A stretch of DNA of 64,000 nt, from the NCBI GenBank assembly GCA_964574815.1, contig CAZNPL010000006.1, forward strand, positions 1-64,000, read 5' to 3'. The position numbers and the translations under genes are program-made. The notes below the pieces were generated by a model. The model saw nothing but the letters and a program-made list of their open reading frames with translations. It ran no database searches and was not told the origin of the DNA. The stretch comes from CAZNPL01 sp964574815 (GTDB lineage: Bacteria; Planctomycetota; Phycisphaerae; UBA1845). Positions 17,619 to 26,820 of this stretch are shown piece after piece (position 1 is the first letter of the stretch; each line of letters begins with the position of its first letter).

Positions 17619-18215
17619 ATGGTCCGCATGCACGCAAACGCAGACGAATGCCTGATCAATTCAGTTCCCCGGATGAAGGCCCTGGCCTCGCCGGTTCGCC
17701 ACCAGATCTGTCTCGTGATGGAGTCGCTGGAGACCTGCTCCGCCGCGGAAATCGCCGCATACCTCAGCCGTCGACCGGAAACGCTCTATTACCACCTGCA
17801 CGCGCTCGAGCGCGTCGGAATCATCGCACCTGCCGGCACGCAAAATACAGGCGTCCGCGAGGAAACACTTTACCGGCTGCGCGGACGCCACATCAGGATC
17901 GACTCCGAGAAAAGCTCCGCGGCATTCCTGCAGGCGATGGCCAAGGGCTGCCGCGCCCTCTTGCGATACGCCGAACGCACCTTCGTCTCGGCGTTGCGCG
18001 CCAGTTCCGGTGCCCGTCTCCGCCGTGAACGCGCCTTGCGCATCGAGCAAAGACAGGTCACCCTCTCTCCGGCCAGACTCGCTGAACTCAATCGCCGCCT
18101 CGATGAGCTTCACCATTTCTTGAACGAGGAAAGCCGGCCCGACCGGGAAAAGGCATTCCTGATCACCCTCTGTATCGCACCGGCGCGACCCGCCTCATCA
18201 AAGGAACCCTGGTAA
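17619..18215 (+). CDS. ArsR-like winged-helix transcriptional regulator
   Basis: A 198-residue DNA-binding protein. Residues 18-75 form the winged helix: MKALASPVRHQICLVMESL, then SAAEIAAYLSRRPETLYYHL as the HTH. The C-terminal half is helical and basic, ending in a short acidic helix (AELNRRLDELHHFL). No metal-binding cysteine pair of the ArsR/SmtB kind is seen, so the signal is unknown. The first ATG at 17619 lies directly after a 24-nt palindrome and has no Shine-Dalgarno site; a second ATG at 17628 is an alternative. Likely targets are itself and the divergent hydrolase gene. The metal efflux operon further right is convergent and less likely to be its target. Confidence 0.8.
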   Translation: MVRMHANADECLINSVPRMKALASPVRHQICLVMESLETCSAAEIAAYLSRRPETLYYHLHALERVGIIAPAGTQNTGVREETLYRLRGRHIRIDSEKSSAAFLQAMAKGCRALLRYAERTFVSALRASSGARLRRERALRIEQRQVTLSPARLAELNRRLDELHHFLNEESRPDREKAFLITLCIAPARPASSKEPW

Positions 18216-18253
18216 AGTCCGAGCCAGCGCTGGTGGCGCCTTGTTTGCCCCCC

Positions 18254-18778
18254 TCAATCCATCAACGGCTCCGCCGAACCCACCACCTTCGTGCCGTCCG
18301 GCTTCTCGAGTTCCACCCACCACATCACGTTTTCCGGCAGCGGGTCCGGGGCCACCGCGTGAATGTCGTAGTCGTCGTGCGACGGCGCATACTCGCCTTT
18401 GCCGACAAGAGAGCGCGTGCGGTCCTCGGTGCCGAGCCAGGCGCGGACAATCGTCGCCCCATTGTCGCTATACGGCAGCTTGACGACGAGATGGCTTTCC
18501 TTGCCCGCTTCCACCTTGCCGTGCCCCTGCGCCAGCTCGACCTCCAAGTCGCCGACCGTGACCGTGCCGATCGAGACTTCGTCGTGGGCGTGATCTTCCC
18601 CTTCCGCCGCATGCTCCTCGCTGTGATCGGCGTGGGCGGAACCGTCGTCGTGCGTGTGTGTATCCTCCTCGGCCGTCGTGCGGCCGGGGGCGGACGCGTC
18701 CGGAGTGTTCGAACGCTTACATCCGTTCACAAACATCAAGCCGATCAGAACTGCGAGAGTCAAAACTGTTTTCTGCAT
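18254..18778 (-). CDS. His-rich lipoprotein of a metal efflux operon
   Basis: A 174-residue lipoprotein with lipobox FVNGC (Cys20). Residues about 38-70 are dense in His, Asp and Glu (THTHDDGSAHADHSEEH), a likely metal-binding stretch. The rest is a beta-rich domain ending in VMWWVELEKPDG. It is the last gene of the RND operon, 22 nt after the pump gene, with an AGGAG site 8 nt before the ATG. A role as periplasmic metal chaperone or sensor is inferred from position and composition. The family is not one I can name. Confidence 0.75.
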   Translation of the reverse strand: MQKTVLTLAVLIGLMFVNGCKRSNTPDASAPGRTTAEEDTHTHDDGSAHADHSEEHAAEGEDHAHDEVSIGTVTVGDLEVELAQGHGKVEAGKESHLVVKLPYSDNGATIVRAWLGTEDRTRSLVGKGEYAPSHDDYDIHAVAPDPLPENVMWWVELEKPDGTKVVGSAEPLMD

Positions 18779-18800
18779 GGCAATTGCTCCTTATGCATAA

Positions 18801-21800
18801 TCAGGACGTTGCGGGCTCAACCGTGGACCCGCCCTCTGTTGCGGATCGCGGGCCGCCCGGTGCGGTCACGCGATGAATGGCCGCATACCCGGCCGGTACG
18901 ACAACCAGATTGAGAAACGTCGAAGACAGCAGACCGCCGAGAATGACGACCGACAGCGGCGCCAGAATCTCGTTGCCCGGCTTCTCACCTTTGATCACGA
19001 TCGGGATCAGCGCGAGCGCTGCGGTCAGCGCCGTCATCAGTATCGGCACGAGCCGCTCCTGCGAGCCGCGGATGATCGCATCGTACATCGTGGCCCCTTC
19101 CTCGTCGGCCAGGTGCTTGAAGTGATTCACAAGCAGAATCCCGTTGCGAACGGCGATGCCGAAGAGCGTAATGAACCCGACCAGACTGGCGATCGATATG
19201 ACCGGTGCGGTGTAGCGGCCGCGTAGTCCGAGCAGCGCCATCGTGTTGTCGATCAGGTCGGGCGACTCGGTCACGTAAATCGCAAGAATGCCGCCGATCA
19301 GCGCAAGCGGCAGATTGACGAGCACCAGTGCAGCGACGCGAAAGGAGCCGATCGCCAGATTCAGCAATACGAGCATGATGACGGCGACCAGGCCGCCGAA
19401 CAGCCAGATCGTCCGAGTGGCCGACTGCTGCGCCTCGAACTGTCCACCGTACTTTACCGTGTAGCCGTGCCGCCGGACGACCGGGGCGACGCGCCGCCGG
19501 ACCTGCTCCACCAGATGCCCGAGATTGTGGCCCTCGGCGACGTTGAGCGAGACCACCGCCTTGCGCTGGGCGTTTTCACGGGCAATCAGGTTCGACGCCA
19601 TCTCGGGGCCGATGTCGGCCACCTCTTCGAGCCGGACCAGCGCGCCGCCCCGCCCCCGCAGCACCAGGCTGCGCAGGTCCCGCACGCTGTCGCGCTCGTG
19701 CTCGGCCAGCCGAACGGTCAACGCGTACCGCCGCGTCCCTTCGTTCACCTCCGCGACCTGGACCCCGAACATCGCGCTTCGCACCTGCCGCGCGGCGGCG
19801 GCCGGTGTCAGTCCGTAGGCGGCCAGCTCACGCGGGCGATACTCGACCGGCAATGACTGGATCATCACCTCGCGGTTCGCGGCCACGTCGCGGGTCCCGG
19901 GCATGGGCGCCAACACGGCCTCAATCTCCTTGGCAATCATCCGCAGCTTATCCAGGCTGTCGCCGTAAACGTTGATCGCGATCGCGGCCGGCGTACCGGA
20001 GAGGATGTGGCTCAAACGATGCTCGATCGGTTGCCCGACGTTGGTCGTGATGCCCGGCACGCTTTCGAGCACCTGAGTGATCCGGGCGCGCACCTCCTCT
20101 TTGCGATATCCTTCCTTGACCGTCACGTCGATCTCCGAGTTGCTCACCGGCTCGGCATGCTCGTCGCGCTCGGCCCGGCCCGTACGGCGCGTAACGCTCT
20201 TCACGCCTTCAATCCGAAGCAACTGCTTCTCAACGGCGCCGGCCATCCGGTCGCTCGCGCGAAACGACGTGCCCGGCGGCGCGTACAGGCCAACCGTGAA
20301 CGTCCCTTCATTGAACTCCGGGAGGAAGGAGGTCCCGAACGTCGAACCGAGCCAGAGGGTCAGCAGGGTTGCGACCGCAGCGCCGCCCAGCACCGCCCAC
20401 CGCAGCCGTACGGCCAGCCGCACGCTCGGCTCATACGCGGCCTTCAGCCACCGGACCAGGAAACCATCCCGCGTTTCACGCAGCGTCGGCCTGGCATGCA
20501 GAAGGTACCGGCACATCGCCGGCGTCACCGTCAGAGCCACCAGCAGCGACGCGAGGATCGACACGACGAAAGCGATCCCCAGCGGCCGGAAGAAACGCCC
20601 CTCGATTCCCTCCAGGAACATCAACGGCAAGAACACCAGCGCGATGATGATCGTGGCAAACACCATCGCGGGCCGGATTTCGTTGCTGGCGTTGAATATG
20701 ACCCGTAATTTCGATTGCCGTTCGTTCTCAGGCTTCGCCGCGTTGAGCCTGAGCCGCCGAAAGACGTTCTCGACGTCGATGATCGCGTCGTCCACCAAAC
20801 TGCCGACTGCGATCGCGAAGCCGCCGAGCGTCATCACATTGATGGTCATTCCCAGCCCGTTGAGCGTCAGGAGGCCCACCGCCAGCGAAAGCGGTATCGC
20901 CGTAAGCGTGATGATCGTCGTGCGGACGTTCAGCAGGAACAGAATCAGAATGACGGTCACGATGATGCCGGCGTCGCGCAACGCGTGCACGACGTTGTCG
21001 ACTGAGAGCTGAATGAAATCGGCCTGGCGAAAGACCTGGCGATTGATGTGGATCCCTCGGGGCAGGCTCGGCTCCAGTGCGTCAAGCATGGCATCGACCC
21101 GGTCGGTAATCACCAGCGTGTTCGTTCCGGGCGCCTTCTGCACCGTCATCACCACCGCCGGCTTGCCGGCGTCGGCGCCCGAGCCGCGCTTCAGCGCCGG
21201 CCCGAGCCGCACGTCCGCCACCTGGCCGATGGTGACCGGCGCACCGTCGTGGTACTTGATGACCGTTCCGGCGATGTCGGCCACGCTTCGTACCCGCCCG
21301 CTCTGGCGGATCGGCATCTCGAGCGAATCCACGTCCGCCAGGTAGCCCGCGCTGAGCGTGCTGTGGGCCTGCCGGGCGGCATCGACCACGTCGGCGGTCG
21401 TGAGGCCGTAAAGGCGCAGCCGCTCCTGCTCCATCAAAACCTGGTACTCCGGCAGTTCGCCGCCGATCACCGAGACCTGGGCAATCCCCGGAATCGCCAG
21501 CAGCTTGTTCCGCAGGTCGAACTCGGCGTAGGCCCGCAGGTCGAGATCGCTCACCTCGCCGTCCGGAGCCGAGACGGCCAGCAGCATGATCTCGCCCGTG
21601 ATCGAGGTGATCGGCGTCAGCTCCGCGTGCGCATCGGGCGGGAGGTCGTCGCGTACGGCATCAAGCCGCTCGGACACGAGCTGGCGCGCCCGATAGATGT
21701 CGGTGCCCCATTCAAACTCGACGTAGGCAATCGACAGCCCGATGGCGCTGGAAGTCCTCACCCGCCGCACACCGGGAATGCCGTTGAAGGCGGTCTCGAT

Positions 21801-22004
21801 GCGAAAGCTGACGTACTGCTCGACTTCGTCCGCCGCCAGCCCGGGCGACTCGGTCATGACCACGACAGTCGGAGCATTCAACTCAGGGAATACGTCGACC
21901 GGCGTTCGGGGCAATCGATACGCGGCAAAAATGAGGAGCACTGCACCGAGTGCAAGCACTAGCGGGGCGTGGTCAATGGAGAAGCCAATCAGTTTCTTGA
22001 GCAT
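18801..22004 (-). CDS. CusA/CzcA family heavy-metal efflux RND transporter, inner-membrane pump
   Basis: A 1067-residue proton-driven pump of normal family length. The N-terminal helix leads into PRTPVDVFPELNAPTV. The fourth-helix charge relay is seen as GSLVDDAIIDVENV (Asp405, Asp406, Asp410, Glu412). Two porter halves follow, and the C-terminal membrane bundle includes GIAVRNGILLVNHFKHL. It moves a metal cation from periplasm or cytoplasm to the outer-membrane channel. The substrate is not decided by the sequence; the flanking His-rich proteins favour zinc, nickel, cobalt or copper. The gene starts 16 nt after the adaptor gene and precedes the His-rich lipoprotein, so all are in one operon. 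Confidence 0.95.
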   Translation of the reverse strand: MLKKLIGFSIDHAPLVLALGAVLLIFAAYRLPRTPVDVFPELNAPTVVVMTESPGLAADEVEQYVSFRIETAFNGIPGVRRVRTSSAIGLSIAYVEFEWGTDIYRARQLVSERLDAVRDDLPPDAHAELTPITSITGEIMLLAVSAPDGEVSDLDLRAYAEFDLRNKLLAIPGIAQVSVIGGELPEYQVLMEQERLRLYGLTTADVVDAARQAHSTLSAGYLADVDSLEMPIRQSGRVRSVADIAGTVIKYHDGAPVTIGQVADVRLGPALKRGSGADAGKPAVVMTVQKAPGTNTLVITDRVDAMLDALEPSLPRGIHINRQVFRQADFIQLSVDNVVHALRDAGIIVTVILILFLLNVRTTIITLTAIPLSLAVGLLTLNGLGMTINVMTLGGFAIAVGSLVDDAIIDVENVFRRLRLNAAKPENERQSKLRVIFNASNEIRPAMVFATIIIALVFLPLMFLEGIEGRFFRPLGIAFVVSILASLLVALTVTPAMCRYLLHARPTLRETRDGFLVRWLKAAYEPSVRLAVRLRWAVLGGAAVATLLTLWLGSTFGTSFLPEFNEGTFTVGLYAPPGTSFRASDRMAGAVEKQLLRIEGVKSVTRRTGRAERDEHAEPVSNSEIDVTVKEGYRKEEVRARITQVLESVPGITTNVGQPIEHRLSHILSGTPAAIAINVYGDSLDKLRMIAKEIEAVLAPMPGTRDVAANREVMIQSLPVEYRPRELAAYGLTPAAAARQVRSAMFGVQVAEVNEGTRRYALTVRLAEHERDSVRDLRSLVLRGRGGALVRLEEVADIGPEMASNLIARENAQRKAVVSLNVAEGHNLGHLVEQVRRRVAPVVRRHGYTVKYGGQFEAQQSATRTIWLFGGLVAVIMLVLLNLAIGSFRVAALVLVNLPLALIGGILAIYVTESPDLIDNTMALLGLRGRYTAPVISIASLVGFITLFGIAVRNGILLVNHFKHLADEEGATMYDAIIRGSQERLVPILMTALTAALALIPIVIKGEKPGNEILAPLSVVILGGLLSSTFLNLVVVPAGYAAIHRVTAPGGPRSATEGGSTVEPATS

Positions 22005-22020
22005 GTTTCTTCTCCAGGAT

Positions 22021-23445
22021 TTAGTGTTCTTCGTGAAATGAGCCGTCGGCGTGGAAGTGGCCGCCCCTCGCGGCGGCGCCGCTGCGCGCGGTGGCCAGTT
22101 TCAACTCGTACGCTCCGTCCACGACAACCTCGTCGCCTCGCATCAACCCGCTGTGAATGACGACCCAACGCCCGTCGTCCACGCCCATGTCGGCCTCGAC
22201 CCGAATCGCTTGGTTCGGGCTCAGCGGATCGCGGCGAAAGAACACATGGGTGATCCCGTCCTTCACGATCGCCGAGCGGGGAATCGCCAGCGCTTTGCCG
22301 CCCGAGCCCTCCGACACGATTTCAAGAAAGGCCGACACACCGGGCCGCATCCACGAGCGCAGCTCGGCCGGTTCCGCAATCAGCGTGATCGTGCGGTGAT
22401 CCGGATGCGCGTCGAGACCAAGCTGCAGCTCGGCCGGCACGGCGTCGCCGATGTCCAACCCCGGTGAACGCGGCGGCGCGATGCGCGACTCGGCGCCGCG
22501 CGTGAGCCTCGGCAGATCCGACTGCAAACCCATCGCGCGAAAGCGCAGCCGGTCCGGCTGCACCGTCGCCAGAACAAGACTGCGCTCGTCGGCCCACGAG
22601 CCGTTCGTCAGCGCCAACGTCTCGACGACGCCCGGCGCTTCCGCTCGCACGTCAACAGCCCGAATCCCGCGCCAACGTGGATGGCCTTCCGCCGATTCCG
22701 GGTCAGTTTCCGTGAGCACCTCGACCGGCAACGACAGCAAAGAACTGGCATTGGCCAGCAGCAGCTCGAGCCGCTCGCGATGGGCGTTGACCTCCGCTAC
22801 GATCCGGGCCTGACGCAACCTCAGTTCCGCCTCCTTTTCCAGCACCTCTGCCAAGTCCGCCCGCGTGGTAGCCAGCGCGACCCGCGCCCGCGCCAGTTCC
22901 TCGTCGGTCACGACTCCGCTCGCACGGCTCGCGTCCAGTTGTTCAACCCGCACCGTCCAGACCGAGACCGCCCCCTGCAGCTCGGTATGGTGCTGCTCGT
23001 GCGCTTCAAGCAACGGCCCCATCGCCGCGGCACTGGCCCGCGCCTGCTGCAGTTGAAGCTCGGTCTCGTTCAACCGCTGTTGCAGCTCGCGCCAGTCCGG
23101 CGAGTCCAGCGTGTAAAGCAACTGCCCGGGTTGCACGTCGGCGTACTGCGCGACATGCAGTTCGACGCGGCCGTCGGCCATCGTGCGATACTCCCGCCGC
23201 GCCACCGGCGACAACTCGAAGCTGCCCGGCACGCGAATCGTCCGCGCCACGTGACGTACTTCCACCTCCGCGAAGGTGATGCCGAGATTGCGGCGCACCG
23301 TGGGCGGAATATCGATGCGATTGGTCGGCTCCGCTGCCGTCGCCTCGCCTGGTTCGGGCGTATCGGAGGTGCCTGCGTTCTCGCTGCCGCATCCGGACAG
23401 CGGAAGGACGACAAACATGTAGAAAGTCACACTCATCCGTTTCAT
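22021..23445 (-). CDS. RND efflux periplasmic adaptor subunit (CusB/CzcB-like)
   Basis: A 474-residue membrane-fusion protein anchored as a lipoprotein (lipobox LSGC, Cys19). It shows the expected order: a beta-barrel/lipoyl half (VPGSFELSPVARREYRTMADGRVE), an alpha-helical hairpin (residues about 120-225, e.g. LQQRLNETELQLQQARASA), the returning lipoyl half (VDVRAEAPGVVETL) and a C-terminal barrel domain. It bridges the CzcA-like pump and the TolC-like channel. Its ATG overlaps the TolC-family stop codon by four bases (ATGA), indicating coupled translation. The His-containing C-terminus (HFHADGSFHEEH) may bind metal. Confidence 0.92.
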   Translation of the reverse strand: MKRMSVTFYMFVVLPLSGCGSENAGTSDTPEPGEATAAEPTNRIDIPPTVRRNLGITFAEVEVRHVARTIRVPGSFELSPVARREYRTMADGRVELHVAQYADVQPGQLLYTLDSPDWRELQQRLNETELQLQQARASAAAMGPLLEAHEQHHTELQGAVSVWTVRVEQLDASRASGVVTDEELARARVALATTRADLAEVLEKEAELRLRQARIVAEVNAHRERLELLLANASSLLSLPVEVLTETDPESAEGHPRWRGIRAVDVRAEAPGVVETLALTNGSWADERSLVLATVQPDRLRFRAMGLQSDLPRLTRGAESRIAPPRSPGLDIGDAVPAELQLGLDAHPDHRTITLIAEPAELRSWMRPGVSAFLEIVSEGSGGKALAIPRSAIVKDGITHVFFRRDPLSPNQAIRVEADMGVDDGRWVVIHSGLMRGDEVVVDGAYELKLATARSGAAARGGHFHADGSFHEEH

Positions 23446-25067
23446 GGTACGTTCTCCGCACTGCGCGAATCGGCAGTTGATTCAAGTGGTGAACGGCTTG
23501 GCGATCCCGACGCACCGCGCAACACCTCGGCCGGCCGGCCGGTGACACGCTCCAGCTCGATCTCAGCCAGGGCGGCGTCCCGCAGCGCCTCGAGCCGGCG
23601 GGCGCGAGTAGTCAGATAGGAACGGTGTGCCTCCAGCAAGGACAGAAACGACACACGCCCGATGCGATAACCCTCCTGCGCCAGAGTAAGATTTCGCTCG
23701 GCGGTCGGCACGAACTCGGTTCGGTAGAAGGCGGCGTCTTCCATGGCCGTGCGCACCCGCGCCAGACCGGCGTGAATGTCCTGGGCCACCTCGACGAGCA
23801 TCGCGTCACGCCGCTGCCGTGCCTGTTCAACCAGGCGATCCGCCTTGGCAATTTGCGCCTGGTTCTGATCCCAGATCGGCAGCTCCAGCGAGAGCGTCGG
23901 TCCGGCGATGGTGTCGTTGTCGCGCGTTTCGCGCGGCATGAGGTTTGGAGGTGTCAACGCCCCCGACTGCAGCGAGCTGTAGAACGTCTCCGTAAGCCAA
24001 TCGCGGTCGCCGCGCGAGCGCCGCTCGGCCAGCTCGAACGCAAACCCGACATCAACCGACCGCAGAAATCGCACGCGCTCGAGCCGAGCCAGCGCCTCGG
24101 CCGACGCCACCGACTCGTCAACGATCTGAAGATCGAGCCGCGCCTCGCGCGCGACGGCCCGCAGGCGTTCGGCGGAAACATCCCACTCCTTCGGTTCCTC
24201 AAGCCCGTCCGTAAGAACCAGCCGCCCCGGATCTTCCGTAAGCCCGAGAAGACGGCTCAGTTCACCCTTGGTGTCGAGGGCCGCGAAACGGGCGTTGCGA
24301 AGATCCGCCTGCGCCTGCAGAAACTGAGTCTGTGCCTGGTTAACGTCGACCTCCGAGCCGGAGCCGGCCTCTCGGCGCAGCTCCGCCATCTCGACCAGGC
24401 TCTTCGCAACTTCAAGCTCCCTCTTGGCCAAATCGATCTGTGCGCCGGCCTGCGCGGCCCGCACGTATTGCCTCCGAACGTCGAGCACGACGAGCGACGT
24501 CGCACGGGCCGCCTCCAGAATGACGCGATTCAAATCGCGCTGAGCCGCTTCCCTGCGCGCAGGAACCAGCCACAGTTCGGCAATGCTCTGTGCCAGGTTG
24601 AATTCGAAGTTGGGCCGGCCGCCGCCGTCAGGCAGGCGCAGCGACAGAAAGAGCGTCGGATTGGAGTAGAGCGTCGATTGAACGAAGTCGGCCCGCGAAA
24701 CGCCGATCGACAGCATGGCCGCCCGCACGCTCGGGTTGTTCAGCAGCGCCACCTGCACGGCCTCGCCCGCGCTCAGCCCGCCAGCGAGCAATTCCTGCGT
24801 TACCGCAGCCGCCGTTGTACGATCGTGCAGCAACCACTCGGCCGGCACGCCGACGGCCCTCTCGACGGCGGTGGCCGCACGTTCCATCTCGGGCCGCGCA
24901 TCCAGCGACGCGCAGCCGCCTGCGACGCTCAACAGAGCCGACACCGCAAGCAGCCGAACGACCGATCGGGGTCGCCGGACACCACGGAAATGCTGAGACT
25001 CCGCCGCAGCAGCCCGAGGTCGCAGAGACCGCGCAGCGCGCGAGGGCAGAGGATCTGAAGGTTTCAA
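23442..25067 (-). CDS. TolC-family outer membrane efflux protein (CusC/CzcC-like)
   Basis: The reading frame gives 541 residues. A lipoprotein signal is visible inside the N-terminus (VRLLAVSALLSVAGGC). Two homologous halves of long helices follow, with LNNPSVRAAMLSIGVSRADFVQS in the first and the conserved LPIWDQNQAQIAKADRLVEQARQ in the second. It forms the outer-membrane duct of the efflux complex. The start is uncertain: the TTG at 25067 is the only candidate that keeps the whole frame and leaves an unusually long, Arg-rich N-region before the signal sequence. The stop overlaps the adaptor start by four bases. Confidence 0.9.
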   Translation of the reverse strand: MKPSDPLPSRAARSLRPRAAAAESQHFRGVRRPRSVVRLLAVSALLSVAGGCASLDARPEMERAATAVERAVGVPAEWLLHDRTTAAAVTQELLAGGLSAGEAVQVALLNNPSVRAAMLSIGVSRADFVQSTLYSNPTLFLSLRLPDGGGRPNFEFNLAQSIAELWLVPARREAAQRDLNRVILEAARATSLVVLDVRRQYVRAAQAGAQIDLAKRELEVAKSLVEMAELRREAGSGSEVDVNQAQTQFLQAQADLRNARFAALDTKGELSRLLGLTEDPGRLVLTDGLEEPKEWDVSAERLRAVAREARLDLQIVDESVASAEALARLERVRFLRSVDVGFAFELAERRSRGDRDWLTETFYSSLQSGALTPPNLMPRETRDNDTIAGPTLSLELPIWDQNQAQIAKADRLVEQARQRRDAMLVEVAQDIHAGLARVRTAMEDAAFYRTEFVPTAERNLTLAQEGYRIGRVSFLSLLEAHRSYLTTRARRLEALRDAALAEIELERVTGRPAEVLRGASGSPSRSPLESTADSRSAENVP

Positions 25068-25145
25068 GTCATAGAGCTCCGGTTATATGTAGCCGATGAC
25101 CCGTTGCCGCGCATGCGACAACACAACGGGGGTGACGCCCGTCGA

Positions 25146-25571
25146 TCAGGTCAACAGCACAATCGTCCGGAGTTGAGGAAGGGAATCCTGGCCGGTCGCC
25201 TCCTGCGGCGGGGCCCGTGGCGGCCTCGGCGCGACCGCACGACAATCGTTACTGACAAGCTTGGCCACAGTCGCGCTCAAGCGGTCCACGTCGTTCGCAC
25301 GGCGCGTGTCGCGTGGCACGTGCATTAGCACAACCGCATCCGGCTGAACGTGGTCCACCGAGCAGTGGTGATCGTCCTCACCAGCCGGGCCCGGCGTGTG
25401 ACCTTCGTGCTCGCCATGGGAGTGATGGTGCGTGTGCGAATGCCCGCCGTGGTGATGCTCGTGCACATGGCGATGATGATCGTCAGCATGCGCATGCGCG
25501 TCTGACCGGGCCAGCCCGTATCCCGCCAACCCAAGTGCACTGACAAACATCAAAAGCCTTGAAGCGTGCAT
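25146..25571 (-). CDS. His-rich exported protein, first gene of metal efflux operon
   Basis: A 141-residue protein beginning MHASRLLMFVSALGLAGYG, a probable signal peptide. The next 35 residues (about 24-60) are nearly all His, Asp, Glu, Gly and Ser (VHEHHHGGHSHTHHHSHGE). The second half has two cysteines and no recognised domain. Such His tracts bind Zn, Ni, Co or Cu. It lies about 80 nt upstream of the TolC-family gene on the same strand. Similar small His-rich proteins often lead CzcCBA-type operons. Storage, buffering or delivery of metal to the pump is inference. No clear ribosome-binding site precedes the ATG. Confidence 0.65.
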   Translation of the reverse strand: MHASRLLMFVSALGLAGYGLARSDAHAHADDHHRHVHEHHHGGHSHTHHHSHGEHEGHTPGPAGEDDHHCSVDHVQPDAVVLMHVPRDTRRANDVDRLSATVAKLVSNDCRAVAPRPPRAPPQEATGQDSLPQLRTIVLLT

Positions 25572-25820
25572 GCCCAAACGAGCCAATTCTTGCAACGGTC
25601 CCCCAAGTGTGAAGCACCCCTGCGCGGGCAATCTCTCACAAACGCCGGAAACGCTATCGTGTTTTATCGGACGAAGCCCGGCCCAACACAGTTCATTTTA
25701 TGCTCGGCGAGTCCAAAATCAACACCCCCGCCCCGTCCCGCCTCCATCGCAGTACATATGCGTCTTGGCCAATCGCCCCAGCGGAACAGCAGCGCCAGCC
25801 GGCCGCGCTTCCGACGAGAT

Positions 25821-26810
25821 TCATTGGGCAGTACGCTTCGAGACCCCGCCCACGAGCGTGATGTCAATCCGGCCCTCTGCGTCCAAATGCTCGACAGCGG
25901 CGGCGAAGCCGGCGGATGCGCCGAAATCCGGAGCGTCAAGCGCATCAAAGAGGAACGCGTAGAGCAGTTCCTGATAAACCGCCCGCGCCCGCTCGTTGCT
26001 GCCGTCGCAGAGAAGTCTGCACAGCCAATCCGTCGGATTCTCCGGATCACAATGCGTCCCCCCGACGACAAGAATCTCCACTGTCGAAAAGGAAAGCCCG
26101 TCGAGCAAATCGAGAATCTGACCCCGCGCGTTGCACGGCGCCGGTTCGGAACGCGCGCTGCAGAACGGCACGTCCTGCAGATCGCCGGCCCGTTCGAGGG
26201 TCCGCGCCCAGGGCACGCCGTCCAGCAGCATCACCGCTTGGACCGCTTCGCCGGCGTCGGCCAAATCGATGGCCGCCTCGAACGAGATCGCCCCGCCGGC
26301 GCTGTGCCCGACCAGCCCCACGCGCCCCGGATCGAGCAGCCCGAACAAACTGTTGTCCGCGTCCGCCGCCCGAGAGCGCAGCCAGCACACGTGGTCGACG
26401 AGATTGTCGATCTGGCGCTGCTCTGCGTTCCGTCCGCGCAAGGAGACTGTCCGGTCGGGCGTCAACACGACGATGCCGCGCTCGGCCAGGGCACAGGCCG
26501 TATCGCGGTGAAACCGCCCGCTGCGCGCAAACCCGTGCGAGATCACGACGCCCGGATAGGGCGGCGCCGGCAGCGTATCGTCCGGATCCGGTGTGAACAA
26601 ACTGTAGCAGACGCGATCGCCGGCGGCCGTGCGGCGCGTTCCCCGCTCGACGTCGACGTCAAAAGCCTGCGAGGCGGAGTCGAGATGGCAAACATCGCAG
26701 CACGCGGAGGAACCAAGCGTTATGATGACGCCGCCGATGACCAGCACGGCCGCCCGCAGCCAATCGCCAAGGCGCCGGCATCGAATGCCGGCGGTCGGAC
26801 CGCGTTCCAT
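25821..26810 (-). CDS. Alpha/beta hydrolase, probable lipoprotein
   Basis: This 329-residue protein has the nucleophile elbow GHSAGG (Ser170) and the oxyanion strand VISHGF (residues 90-94), typical of chlorophyllase or PET-hydrolase-like esterases. An N-terminal hydrophobic segment ends in GSSAC, a possible lipobox (Cys37), though the preceding region is longer than usual. Many cysteines (for example CCDVC, VCWL, FCS) suggest disulfide bonds in the periplasm. The ATG at 26810 has a TAGGAGA site 7 nt away and lies 10 nt after the pyrophosphatase gene; a start at 26828 would overlap that gene. Ester hydrolysis is likely, and the substrate is unknown. Confidence 0.8.
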   Translation of the reverse strand: MERGPTAGIRCRRLGDWLRAAVLVIGGVIITLGSSACCDVCHLDSASQAFDVDVERGTRRTAAGDRVCYSLFTPDPDDTLPAPPYPGVVISHGFARSGRFHRDTACALAERGIVVLTPDRTVSLRGRNAEQRQIDNLVDHVCWLRSRAADADNSLFGLLDPGRVGLVGHSAGGAISFEAAIDLADAGEAVQAVMLLDGVPWARTLERAGDLQDVPFCSARSEPAPCNARGQILDLLDGLSFSTVEILVVGGTHCDPENPTDWLCRLLCDGSNERARAVYQELLYAFLFDALDAPDFGASAGFAAAVEHLDAEGRIDITLVGGVSKRTAQ

Positions 26811-26820
26811 ATACGGTCTC

